A stretch of 64,000 bases of DNA from Sipunculus nudus (taxonomy: Eukaryota; Annelida; Sipuncula; Golfingiida; Sipunculidae), in assembly GCA_026874595.1 (NCBI GenBank), contig CM049313.1:22438008-22502007 (forward strand), given 5' to 3'. Both the position numbers and the translations under genes were made by a program. This document shows positions 1-9,987 of the stretch, in pieces (position 1 is the stretch's first letter; each line of letters begins with the position of its first letter). The notes below the pieces were generated by a model. It saw only the letters and a list, made by a program, of their open reading frames with translations. It was not told the origin of the DNA and did no database searches.

Positions 1-82
1 TCAGGGGTGAGACATGGACAGGGTAAATTTAGTTTGTTTTTGTAGGTATCCGGATAAATAGGAGGATCCAGTTAATTATTAC

Positions 83-118
83 CCTCGCGGAGGGATGCGC
101 TCTAGTGAGCGTCATTCT
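83..118 (+). repeat. Terminus of dispersed repeat family R2
   Basis: The segment reads GCGGAGG followed by an imperfect palindrome (GCGCTCTAG ... CTAGAGTGC). The same kind of end (GCGGAGGTA, then a ...CTCCGAGTGC-like hairpin) occurs in reverse at 4053-4090 and 58633-58665. I see only the end here; the body of the element is not recognisable. It is probably a truncated mobile-element relic. Confidence 0.4.
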
Positions 119-1298
119 AGAGTGCTGAGACCAAGTGGTACAAATTCCATAAATCCAAGGTTTCTCGTCATTATTCGGCTGCATTTTAGTAAATACAATC
201 CATGCTCTGATCGACTCCGTCAAACTATGTACACTTATTTAATGCATGAAGATAATTTTGGTAAAACCTCCAAAGTAGAAGGGGAAGCTTACAGGATTGA
301 TGATTTTATTTCTATACCAATATATATTTTGCAGTTGGACTTTCTTGGTTGCACCGAATACAAGTTTTTTCTTCTCTCTTCCAACCGTGTTGGCGCTAGA
401 TCTCAAATACGGCTAATATTGAAAATAAAAACGTTTCTGGGCACAATAATAGTCATAATTGACAAGGTTGCACCTAATATTTATTTTTTGCCTTAACATA
501 GTTTAAAATGTTCTACACTGCATATAGCCGAATCCTCATGCATGGTCGCCCAGTTGCAGGCGTTGGGGATTGTCTAATGCAAACTTCCAGTTTGTATAAT
601 CTTCTAGACTATTACACATTTCAGAGAAAACCTAAATTGGCATATGTATTGTTCATAAAACCAAGTGTGTGTCTTCCTACTTCTTTGGCCCTTTTTCGTG
701 ATCTGATGGACAGAATGTTTCCCTTCACATTATTGTTTTTGCTTTCTTTGGCTTTGATTGTTCACATTACAAATCATTTGGCAGCAGGTCAAATCTAATT
801 GTTTTTGCATCTGCTCAGAATTCTAATAACTTTGAGTTCGTAGATATTGTGTGAGGTTTGGTGTACCTTTTTATGTACAAATTAAGGCCATGCCTCAGGT
901 TTCAGTTGCAAAAAGTCTCTTACAATAACATTTTCTGATGGAAAACAATTGGAAACAGTTTGATCAGAGGATTATTAGATATATATAGTAACTAAAGTAA
1001 TTATAGTAATTAGAAGTATCGGCAAACATTCAGACTATGATACACAATACCGTTCGCTCCTGTAACTTGTGATGTCTAATAGAATTTAACATAAAATTAT
1101 TCTTAGATATTCTGAAAGATGTAGAGAAAACCTCAGTCGATGATTCAATAATATCACACATATAATGTGTGATATTTTTTGGCAAAAACACTACGATGAG
1201 TCAGCAAAAATCACTCGGTGTTAGCTCCTTTATGAGTAGTTATTTGGTAAATGATTATGTAGTCTCATATAATAAAATTTTATCTGTTTTCGCTTCTT
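119..1298. other. AT-rich non-coding stretch, nothing recognised
   Basis: Two short open frames (95-496 and 508-798, plus strand) lie here but have no recognisable domain or splice context. A small palindrome (ATATCACACATATAATGTGTGATAT region) occurs near 1150-1174. I see no RNA gene or mobile-element end. Confidence 0.5.
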
Positions 1299-1582
1299 AA
1301 TTGCCTCCACAAGGAGGGTAGGCGTTCATCTACGTTCAGGGTATTTCAGGAATGGACCAGTGAGGAATCGATTAGGTTTTGGAATGGATCCGGCACATGA
1401 TTTGGATTCAAGAACGTCATCAAGGCAAATTCACAAATGTGCAGTCAGTTATGCACGAATGAACCTGGGAATATTTGCCGAATAAGTGAATGCAAACATG
1501 GTTTTGGGAACATCCCACAATAGGGACCCCTGACCTCTCCACATGGCGGAGGCTTGCATTCTTTAGAATGCAGATTTCTAGT
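1299..1582 (+). repeat. Dispersed repeat family R1, copy 1 (internally deleted)
   Basis: It starts with AATTGCCTCC...GGAGGGTA and ends with GGCGGAGGCTTGCATTC, a GCATTC/GAATGC hairpin and TTTCTAGT. The inner part carries the family phrases GGATCCGGCACATGAT, GAACGTCATCAAGG and CGAATGAACCTGGGAATAT. Compared with other copies it lacks the CA/TG-rich stretch and the TTCACAACATAACTC block after the first 40 bp. The subterminal GCCTCCGC/GCGGAGGC inversion suggests a small DNA element (MITE-like), but no transposase or clear target duplication is visible. Confidence 0.8.
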
Positions 1583-2206
1583 ATTTCCTATATGTATGCA
1601 TGCTTGAACTTTCCTTTAACCGAAAGTAAAACAAAACAGGTTCAGGCGAAGGATGATGAATTTTGTGAGAAGTGATGAAAAGGATGACACGACACACAAA
1701 TTACATTATCTGTTTATTTTATCACGTTCCTTTTCTGATGCAAGAATTACTGAAAAATAATTATGAAGTCTTTGGAATGGAATGCATTCACGGATATAAA
1801 ACATACACGCACAGTTGTTATGCATTTTACTTGATGCAGTCAAAAACTAGTTTCCTGTGGTAAACTGCAAGAAACTAATATTGAAATATTACTACATGGA
1901 AATGTTTGCAATGGAAATGGTGTGACATCTCCAAAATTATGGCTCATATCTCATTAACCTTTCTTTGTGTCTATTTGTTTTGTTCTTTAAAATATTTGTT
2001 CACTTGGCTATTTTATTTAACATTTCTGAATGGACGGCTACAGGCTGGGATTGGAAGACTTTCCAAACTAGACTGCTCGAGAAACATATGCAACTCCTCT
2101 AGTTTTAACCTCCATGGAAATATACGGGGGTCGAATCCAAACAAGGATAGCATGCAAAAACTTTTTTATTACCGAGTCAAAAGATAACTCAACATTTGCA
2201 TTATAA

Positions 2207-2224
2207 TATATATACATATATATA

Positions 2225-2278
<54 letters not shown>
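2207..2278. repeat. (TA)n microsatellite
   Basis: An almost pure TA dinucleotide tract that continues on the far side of the MITE at 2463-2480. The MITE therefore sits inside what was one TA tract. Confidence 0.95.
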
Positions 2279-2281
<3 letters not shown>

Positions 2282-2462
2282 TGAAACTTCGTTGTGTCGA
2301 AGTTGAAGGGACCCTCAGAAAACTTCGACACATCCGAGGTTCGACACAAGCGGGTATTATTTGGTAATAATTTAACTAAAGTTGTCCGGAGTATCGAGTC
2401 TGTAACTTCGCCATAAGCGGGGTATTCGACTTAAGCGAGGTCGACACAACGAGGTTTCACTG
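2279..2462. mobile_element. MITE with pogo/Tigger-like inverted ends
   Basis: This is a 184-bp element. The left end is CAGTGAAACTTCGTTGTGTC and the right end reads CGACACAACGAGGTTTCACTG, an almost perfect terminal inverted repeat of about 20 bp. It is flanked on both sides by TATATA, fitting a TA target duplication of the Tc1/mariner/pogo superfamily. Internal phrases (CTTCGACACATCCGAGG, ACTTAAGCGAGG) are sub-repeats of the ends. It encodes no protein and so is non-autonomous. Family-level assignment rests on the CAGTGAAAC...CTCG end style and is an inference. Confidence 0.85.
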
Positions 2463-2480
2463 TATATATATATATATATA

Positions 2481-3664
2481 CATAAAGATATTAATATTTA
2501 CATTTATGATAATACTGTCTAGCACTCATTAATTCAATTAACATTTGATAGAGACCCCCATATACCCATCTTCCCTCGCGTATATATTATAACCAAACGT
2601 AATTACTCTTGACCTAAACACGTATATCAAGAATGGACAAAATACATCCATGATAAAAACCAGAATTCGATTAATTAATATTAATTATATTGTTAACTCA
2701 TTTGACTCACTCAGCTTCAACATCCTCAATTTGCACTCACGCCCGCCACTTCACATCAATGAAAAAAAAGGCAAAACGTGAAAGGACCTTATTAATTTGA
2801 ACATTCCATGTGAAAAACATAATCACAAAGGAGTCTACAGACGTATATAAAAACAAACTCATGGTCATATGTAATGTTGTATAAACAAAGAATTACGTGG
2901 TATTTACTTGCCTGTTATGAAGGTTCCGTATGTTTCCGCCAACTATATGCGTATTTGGTAAACCCCAGCTGTGTGCGTAGTTTGGACGATTTATCTCTCG
3001 CCCCGGTTCTACAGAATTTGTTGTTTCTAACTTTGTGTAACGTAAAGGCTTCAGAAAATGGCTATTGGCCCCTTTGATGTGTCAATGTTTAGGGTGCAGA
3101 TAGATTGTTTCACACTTATCTGTACACGTAATGCCTCCGAAAGACTAGAGTTAATGACACACACGACGCCAACAGTAAAACTGACCTGTGCTTGCGCTTA
3201 GCAATGCAATAAACGTCCATAAGGTCAATTCTAGACGCGTGGGCTCGCGGCTGATATGTAGTGATCATTAGATCTAACTGCGAGCCAGAGCTCGCCGGGA
3301 ACGTTTGATTTGTTGCAGATAATTTCTGCGTCTAATAGATTTTAACAAAACCTGTCTGTTTAGTGAGTCTCGGTGGCGCATTCAGTTCTACGGAAGATCT
3401 GACTAGGATTATGGGGCCTTAACTTGCAACCTCCATATACATAAAGCCTCTTGTCTTCATTGCCGGCAGAACTGCTGGTCGCTTATACACTCAAAGTTAC
3501 TAGCTTGCTAGCCATTAAACGAACCATGCCCTATATGTTATAGTTTATATTCCATTTGGTAGTATCCGCTTATTCCACGAGGCCATGACCGTAGGATTAA
3601 GCATTTCAGTATATTTCTAAACTGTATAACTGGTATTTTAACGTCATATGTCAACATCAAAGTG

Positions 3665-3665
<1 letters not shown>
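2481..3665. other. Non-coding stretch, nothing recognised
   Basis: AT-rich sequence with one 67-codon open frame (2874-3077, plus) that matches nothing I know. A GC-richer patch around 3220-3300 has no recognised motif. Confidence 0.4.

Positions 3666-3734
<69 letters not shown>
3666..3734. repeat. (TA)n microsatellite
   Basis: Pure TA dinucleotide tract of about 69 bp. Confidence 0.95.
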
Positions 3735-3738
<4 letters not shown>

Positions 3739-4052
3739 TCTGCTGCGACACCGTATTATCTGTACATTTTGGGCTTAACATTTCATTTGATTGGCTTCAA
3801 AATGAGTAAACATTTATACAGATCTGAGTAAAACCACAGAAAAAGCAGTATATATGAAACACATGCACTTTTACATTTATATCAACATGTTATGATATGC
3901 TAAATATATACTTTTCTTCTTTAAAAAGCACTTTAGATACTAACAACCGTTACAAAGCTAGGAATACTTGTGAGTATGACGTTGAAGGTTTTGAAGTTCC
4001 CTTTGAATCAGAGCTTTAAACCACGGCAATAATACACTGATTAATCAATTAG

Positions 4053-4090
4053 AGGGCACTCGGAGAACGCAGTTACCTCCGCCAACCAAC
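4053..4090 (-). repeat. Terminus of dispersed repeat family R2, reverse
   Basis: The segment GGGCACTCGGAGAACGCAG followed by TTACCTCCGCC is the reverse complement of a GGCGGAGGTA + hairpin + GAGTGCC end. A second diverged copy is at 58633-58665. It lies 130 bp from an R1 copy in the same orientation. Confidence 0.5.
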
Positions 4091-4221
4091 AACGTTTCCT
4101 CTCTTTCCCAACTGGCCTCTCCAAAAAATCAAGTTCAATTTCCTATATTTCCAGGAAATGTAAATGGTATTATTGAATTCTTGAACTGTATAAATATTTG
4201 CAAACGTACAAATAGACAAAT

Positions 4222-4577
4222 ACTAGAATTCTGCATTCTAAGGAATGCATAACTCCGCCATGTGGGGGTCCCTTTTGTTGGACGCTCCCAAAACCATGTT
4301 TGCATATGCTTATTCGGTCCTTATTCCCAGGTTCATTCGCGCATAAGTTTTCTACATTAGTGAATATTCATTGATGGCGTTTCTGTGTCCGAACTATGTA
4401 TTAGATTCCACACCAAAATCTATTCGATTATTCATTGGCCTAATACCGAAATGCCCTGAAAATTTCATCAGATCCGTTAGTGATTGCGTGAGTTATGTTA
4501 TGACAAAACACAAACACACACAGGCAAACAAACACACGAACGGGAGTGAGCGCATACTCTCCTAGCGGAGGCAATAT
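4222..4577 (-). repeat. Dispersed repeat family R1, copy 2
   Basis: A near full-length reverse copy of about 356 bp. It begins CTAGAATTCTGCATTC, AAGGAATGC, then ACTCCGCCATGTGGGGGTCC, and ends CTCCTAGCGGAGGCAATAT. It contains the CA-rich block (ACACAAACACACACAGGC) that in plus-oriented copies appears as a TGTGTGTTTG stretch. Length and both ends agree with copies at 8301 and 26695, so this is one of the best references for family boundaries. Confidence 0.85.
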
Positions 4578-4661
4578 TCTGACACCAGTATTTTTTAGGA
4601 CTGTCATTAACATGCATGTGACTTAACTGTTAACACTTATCCATAAATGGATGGTATATGG

Positions 4662-4975
4662 TATGTTAGCGCGGTGGTTGGGTAGAGAGTAGTTGTATAA
4701 TGGTTATGGCTACGGAGTTTGGATCGCTAGGTAGCGGGTTCGAATCCCGGTCTGATGATCGCTCCGGCGAAGACCACTGGCCAAGACCATAACCACAAAG
4801 GAGCGCCCTCCTTACCCAACAGTGAAGTGCTACTGGTCATAAGCGGGAAGCATGAGAAAAATTGTTAACCTGTTAGCGCTTTTATAGCGTGTTTGACCGT
4901 ATGCGGATTAGGGAGCAAAGGAAAGCTATACAAATTAAGAGTTATACGGGTATAGTCGGTTGAGACTGACAGTGC
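4662..4975 (+). mobile_element. tRNA-derived SINE, family S1
   Basis: A B-box (GGTTCGAATCC) at 4737-4747 is preceded about 35 bp upstream by an A-box-like TATAATGGTTATGGC. The 3' part (GAAGACCACTGGCCAAGACC, CCACAAAGGAGCGCCCTCC) is not tRNA and would be the SINE body. The head cannot be folded confidently into a functional tRNA, so this is a SINE or tRNA pseudogene rather than a tRNA gene. The 3' border is uncertain. A similar CCACAAAG-CGCGCCCTC phrase recurs at 63560-63583. Confidence 0.65.
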
Positions 4976-5026
4976 CCGTGATATATATAAGACCATAAAC
5001 ACTATATATCAAACCTAACCTTTACA

Positions 5027-5235
5027 CTTGAGAGCCTAGACAATCGAGTGGTAAAACGTTCAGCTCTCTCAACTGGCGACCCTGCTTTGATTCCCAGAAT
5101 AGCCATGAGAGAGGGCTAAACTAATCCATCCAAGGGTTGGCTGTTTCCCGGTGTCCTTCAACCCCTACACACAACCGAACGCCACCGTCCAAGCCACGGA
5201 GGGTGCCTCGCATCTGTTTTTACAACTAGTTGTAC
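5027..5235 (+). mobile_element. tRNA-derived SINE, family S2, copy 1
   Basis: The head has GAGTGGTAAAACGTTCAGC (A-box) and GCTTTGATTCC (decayed B-box at 5084-5094). The body has AGCCATGAGAGAGGG, a TTTCCCGGTGTCC phrase, and ends near GGAGGGTGCCTCGC. The same order of phrases occurs at 32705-32910, which shows one dispersed SINE family. The GG-TTTTCTCNGGGTTCTCCGG-like core resembles a segment shared by many metazoan SINEs, which is an inference. Confidence 0.75.
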
Positions 5236-6764
5236 AACACATATTAAATAAATGAAGTTTTATCAGAAAAAAAAACTGACCTTTATTCATCGGAGCAAAA
5301 AGGTATAGAAGTAGTGCAACTAATTGTTAATGGTGGTTTCAACCTAAGCTGAAGACTGATACAACTGGGGGCATTAAAGCTGTCGCCAAACTTGATAGCC
5401 CGGAAAATAATTCAATTCCCGGTTTATTGAAGTAATGAACACATCGGCAAGCGTAATGTAACTCAATATCACATCTTAATCACCGAAAGCTTGTAATTAT
5501 CAGCGGAATGAAAGGGAAATTTTATGACGTGTTGTTTACGCTATGGTTTTTGCACGAGATAACGCCGGGCTAATTAGGTCGCCAGCTATGAGATCTCCCC
5601 CATACTGTGACTGGCACTGTAATCAACGAAGGCGGCTTAAATGACTCTAGTCTAATACTACAACTGACGTGTTATTACAAATCTGTGAACATATGCGGAC
5701 GGATCCAGATCTTAGAAAGCTGGGAGGCGTAAATATTCAATTGAGACATATGTAATTATATGTATTATATAATATATATAATAATTATATATTATTATTA
5801 AATTTAATAAATATCCCTCCTTAATGGGTGTTTGGTCTCAGGAACCAAAAGGAGTACTATATGACACAAAATCATTTAGGAGTTAATATAAAAATTTCAT
5901 GAAAAATTTTAATTGACGGGATGACGGACGTCGGCAGACGCTAGACATTAAAACCATCTATATATTCAGTGCAAAAGTATAACAGTAGAACAAATGTGGA
6001 TTATTTTTCATGTTCTTGCTCCTAAACTTTACATATATTGTAAGATACTCATTTGTAACACAAATACATATTATGAAAACAGGGTGTCAGGGGATATACT
6101 TACCCCGTACTTTCCGTGTATACACAAACACACACACACATATGTATATACATTAGTTTTTGTGATGACTGAATGCCCCTTACTTCTGCTGTATACATGC
6201 ATATGTTTCATGAGTAATATGAATTTACAGACTTTTCAGTGTTTCAGGTAAAAGGAAGGAACAAAAAACATGGATCCGCTTACACACACATGACTGAATT
6301 TCAATGCTGCGATGTCGGTAGCATGCTTTCTGTAATTGTAATAAACATAGAGCGCTGTGTTCCTGCGGAGGAAAGACTGCATTCTCGCAGATCATTTCTA
6401 AACACAAACACACACATATGTACAATAACTTCATAAATACAATAATGCACAAGTTTCAGTACCCGCAGGGTTCGTGCTCACTCTGTGGCACTCATCAAGT
6501 CACTGAGTTGTGTTGTTTCATGTTTGGGTGCATTTGTGAGATTATTTACGGTTGATTGGTTTTTGCTGTATGATGCCTGCAAGTGTGAAGATCGCACACG
6601 CACCCATACATGAACAAACACAAACCAACACCGTTCAGTCACCTAATGCGCACGAAACCTACAGGTAGTGACATCAATGCATTGATGCATTTTTATGAAC
6701 TTATAGCAGCTCTACTTTATGTAAGGAGCACTTTGATCCTGGAATGGCAAAGAAACCCTTTCAG

Positions 6765-6765
<1 letters not shown>
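5236..6765. other. AT-rich non-coding stretch
   Basis: No gene recognised. A TA/AT-rich patch lies at 5755-5805. A GACGGGATGACGGACG phrase at 5914-5929 resembles the tail of the dispersed repeat at 55338-55600. Short CA-rich runs at 6125-6140 and 6410 account for the short open frames found here. Confidence 0.45.

Positions 6766-6839
<74 letters not shown>
6766..6839. repeat. (TA)n microsatellite
   Basis: Almost pure TA dinucleotide tract of about 70 bp. Confidence 0.95.
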
Positions 6840-6935
6840 ATCCGTTTCTCAATGATAATCCCTGCCTGCATGGGTGCCGTCCCCGCTACCTCTAGACTTA
6901 CGGATGCGATTCTGAGGGGGCCGTTAACCTACTTT

Positions 6936-7169
6936 CTGTTATTGTGATAAACAACTGATCTGATAAACATCCTTCTGTTATTGTGATAAACAACTGATCT
7001 GATAAACATCCTTCTGTTATTGTGATAAACAACTGATTTGATAAACATCCTTCTGTTATTGTGATAAACAACTGATCTGATAAACATCCTTCTGTTATTG
7101 TGATAAACAACTGATCTGATAAACATCCTTCTGTTCTTGTGATAAACAACTGATCTGATAAACATCCTG
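6936..7169. repeat. 39-bp minisatellite, six copies
   Basis: Six head-to-tail copies of a 39-bp unit (CTGTTATTGTGATAAACAAC, then TGATCTGATAAACATCCTT) give 234 bp. Copies are nearly identical: the fourth base change group is GATTTG for GATCTG in one copy and GTTCTTG for GTTATTG in the last. Because 39 is divisible by three, the minus strand stays open in two frames and reads as a 13-residue repeat peptide. This is an arithmetic effect and not evidence of a gene. Confidence 0.97.
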
Positions 7170-7775
7170 TTTTGCATTTTCTATTCCCGCAAACCTTATG
7201 GAACTGTCCCTCTTGAACGACTTGTCTTTACGTTAAAAAAAGCGATAACATGAAATAAGCACTGGTAAAATGTTCTCAAACATCTAACTGCGTGACCCTC
7301 GAATTAGCCCAGTTCTGTGTCTTTGGTTAAAGTATATTTGTTCCAGTTTTCAGCCAAGCCGACTGAAAGGCAACTGAGGTATAGGAATGGCGCTTTGTCG
7401 GTCGTTCGTCGGTGAGCAAGGCACAAATCGTAACCGCTGACACTGGAAGGTTTCAAGTGAAGACCTTTGGCGATCAATTAAAATCTCTTGAAAACCTGAA
7501 ATGAGGTCACTGCGACCTATATCCGCTTAGGTATGGGGCTTGTAAGTACATCCCAGAATAATTGAATATTTGATACAAAACCTCCAGTATCCTGATAATT
7601 AATGCATGGATTGCCATGAATCTATCTTTTAAGGATCGACCATGTCTAGTTTTGTCTGTTCCCGAAAACTAGTGACGCCAACTGATTTTTTTACGATTTA
7701 TTTTCTGGGTTTTTTTTAAACGGTCAAATGACAGCAATCATGTCAGTTTCTCAACTGTGGTTTCATATAGTGTCC
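7170..7775. other. Non-coding stretch, nothing recognised
   Basis: Contains a TTTGTCGGTCGTTCGTCGGT phrase (7392-7411) of dispersed-repeat style and no other recognisable feature. Confidence 0.4.
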
Positions 7776-8245
7776 CGAAACCTGGTGTGTATCATAAGCG
7801 GGTGCCTTATAGTAATCACCCTGTCCGTCTGTCTGTTCGTCTAAGCGTGTCTCTGTCCATCCGTCTGTCCACAAATTCGTTTCTGGATGATAAGATTTGG
7901 ATTGACATTTGGATTGCAAACTTGATTTAAACATGGCCCACTAATAAAGCAAGAACTCATTCGATTTGGAGGTCATGAGGTCAAAGGCCAGGGTCGCTGG
8001 ACCCACTTATTTACAAAGATTGTTGATGCATTTAAAGCAAAACATTTCATCTCATACCTTCCATCTTGTGCATAAATTTGACCTGCTAATAGATAAGGGC
8101 TTAATTGTATTTGGAGTCACAAGGTCAAAGGTCAAGGGGTCATCTGTCTACAAAGTTGTTTCCGGAAGATAACTACAGTTTGGATCGACAAATCGATTGA
8201 CATGTGAACTTGACTTTCATATGGCCCACTAATAAAGCAAGAACA
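7776..8245. repeat. Dispersed repeat with 288-bp internal duplication and DR1 motif
   Basis: The phrase ATGGCCCACTAATAAAGCAA occurs at 7933 and again at 8221. GTTTCTGGATGATAA (about 7879) and GTTTCCGGAAGATAA (about 8158) also repeat, so two diverged units of about 288 bp lie in tandem. GTCTGTCTGTTCG-type runs sit at the left end. AGGTCA-A-AGGTCA (8122-8134) is a perfect direct-repeat-1 hexamer pair followed by a third AGGGGTCA. Repeats with GGTCAAAGGTCA cores are common in mollusc and other invertebrate genomes. The superfamily is unknown to me. Confidence 0.7.
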
Positions 8246-8300
8246 TGTTTTGTCAAATATTATGTTGTTAGAGCAAAAAATTATATAAAAAGGAAAAACA

Positions 8301-8657
8301 ACTAGATATCTACATCCTAGGATATACAATCCTCCGCCATGTGGGTTGTCCCTATTATGGAATACTCGTAAAACTGTGTTTGCCTTCACTTAATCGGCCC
8401 ATATTCCCAGGTTCATTCAGCATAAGTAATTGTACATTTTTTTTTTATTTTTCCTCGATGACGTTCTTGAATCCGGATCATGTGCCGAATCCACAACAAA
8501 TTCTAATCGATTCTTCATTGTCCCATTCCCGAAAAGCCCTGAATATTACATAAAAATCCGTTTTTGATTGCTTTTTTCGTTATGTTGTGAACAAATACAC
8601 GGATACAAACACACTCACGAACAGGGACGAAAGCATATCCTCCCTGCGGAGGCAATT
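8301..8657 (-). repeat. Dispersed repeat family R1, copy 3
   Basis: A near full-length reverse copy of about 357 bp, starting ACTAGATATCTACATCC, with TCCGCCATGTGGG next to the decayed hairpin, and ending CCCTGCGGAGGCAATTAAA. The hairpin (CATCCTAGGATATAC) differs in sequence from GCATTC/GAATGC but remains partly palindromic. A (TA)n tract abuts the GGCAATT end within 6 bp. Confidence 0.85.
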
Positions 8658-8658
8658 A

Positions 8659-8662
<4 letters not shown>

Positions 8663-8714
<52 letters not shown>
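8663..8714. repeat. (TA)n microsatellite
   Basis: TA dinucleotide tract directly beside the end of R1 copy 3. Confidence 0.95.
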
Positions 8715-8716
<2 letters not shown>

Positions 8717-8838
8717 ATATGTACATACATTTATTAAATAAATACCTTCCTGAGATCATAGTTTGATAAAAAACGTTTTTTTTCGATGAAGGGCTCAGTT
8801 ACTGACTAGGCTAGCTTAATAATGGAATGTATATTGAT

Positions 8839-8975
8839 TGTTACGGGGTGACATGAAAGCGGACCGTTTGCTTTGCTAGCGAAGCGGTTGGTACGCCGGA
8901 CTTGTGCGCCATCCACATGGGTTCGAATCTGGGATCGGCCCAATGTTTTCCCCTGAACACTTTGTCTTAGTAACA
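8839..8975 (+). mobile_element. tRNA-like unit with TGTTAC/GTAACA ends, copy 1
   Basis: Begins TGTTACGGGGTGACATG and ends TCTTAGTAACA. Inside is a tRNA-like segment with GCGGTTGGTACGCC (A-box-like) and a B-box GGTTCGAATCT at 8920-8930. A diverged copy with the same order and ends is at 9128-9252. It could be a SINE, or part of a larger terminal-repeat element spanning both units. The anticodon arm is not convincing, so it is not called as a tRNA gene. Confidence 0.6.
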
Positions 8976-9127
8976 AAATAGGGGCTCGCCCAACGTGACG
9001 GCAAACTCTGTGTGGCCAGAGGAATGGTGGTTTGAAGTAATAAGGAAATTTCCGACACCTAGTTCACCGATGGTGTGACTCCTTGGATAGTCTTGTTTTG
9101 ATAGCAGAACGCTCTAAAGAGGGGGTG

Positions 9128-9252
9128 TGTTACGGGGTGTCATAAAAGCGGACCGAACTCCCTCGCTAGAGAAGCTTGCTTTACTCCACCGACATGGGTT
9201 CGAATCCAGGATCGCCCAAGGATTTTCCCCTGAACAATCGGTTTTCGTAACA
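9128..9252 (+). mobile_element. tRNA-like unit with TGTTAC/GTAACA ends, copy 2
   Basis: Begins TGTTACGGGGTGTCATAAAA, shares GCGGACCG with copy 1, has a B-box GGTTCGAATCC at 9197-9207, shares TTTTCCCCTGAACA, and ends TTTTCGTAACA. The A-box area is more decayed than in copy 1. The two copies lie 289 bp apart in the same orientation. Confidence 0.6.
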
Positions 9253-9547
9253 TTTTACAATTAAAGATATCACAGGAGTCCTTACAGAAGATAATCTATT
9301 TAAAGTTTTTATTGGGAACACATAACATTGGAATTATATCTTAATAAGTGTGAATGTGTGTTTAAGCGTACGTGTTTATATACCAATATTTCTATCCTAT
9401 AATCTGTTGGATTATATGTGTACTTATAGCAAGCGGAATAACGTGCTGAATAATACACAAATTAAATAGAAAATAAATAGAATCAATTTGATGTTTTAGT
9501 TGTTTTCTCCTACTGAAAATATAAATTTTGAAGATGTTTTATAACGT

Positions 9548-9550
<3 letters not shown>

Positions 9551-9620
<70 letters not shown>
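9551..9620. repeat. (TA)n microsatellite
   Basis: Pure TA dinucleotide tract of about 70 bp. Confidence 0.95.
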
Positions 9621-9623
<3 letters not shown>

Positions 9624-9735
9624 TAGTACAAGATTATAGAATCATAATTAGATCGAGAAGCTAAAAAGTAGTTAAGCATTATGGAATAGGTAGTATAGAA
9701 ACTAACATAGACTCAGAAAGCACTTTGTATTACAG

Positions 9736-9987
9736 CGGAGCAGTTGTCCTCGCAGAGCGAATGTACTCTCTGGCCCGCTGCAGGTTTCAGGAACAGGTCA
9801 GGCGCAAGTTCGTCAGAGAGTACAAGTGTTGTTTATAAACAACCTCAGGCATCCGGGGCGATGATCCGAGTGGACCTCAGCTGTGAGCTCCATAATTTAG
9901 CTAACGACCTTGGATATCTCCAGGACAGCTGTTCAGTGCAACGGTATATATCTAGTCATTCGTCAACCATCCTACAAACGTCACATG
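9736..9987 (+). other. Weak exon-like segment, product unknown
   Basis: A patch visibly richer in G+C than its surroundings lies between an acceptor-like TGTATTACAG (ending 9735) and a donor-like ATG/GTACGTAC (9985/9988). One frame is open across the whole segment and on to 10019 (from ATG 9744). Another frame, open from 9737 to a TAA at 9836, would give a basic amphipathic C-terminus (RFQEQVRRKFVREYKCCL). I recognise neither product. The upstream pyrimidine tract is poor and the two frames compete, so this may simply be chance or an old repeat. It is recorded because it is the most coding-like sequence in the window. Confidence 0.18.

Noticed and set aside
6898-7177. Minus-strand repeat peptides of 82-83 codons in two frames
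   Set aside because: Caused by the 39-bp minisatellite (a multiple of three).
8920-8930. Functional tRNA genes at the 8.9, 9.2, 4.7 and 24.6 kb B-boxes
   Set aside because: B-boxes are present but complete cloverleaf pairing is lacking and non-tRNA bodies follow, so SINE-type elements are more likely.
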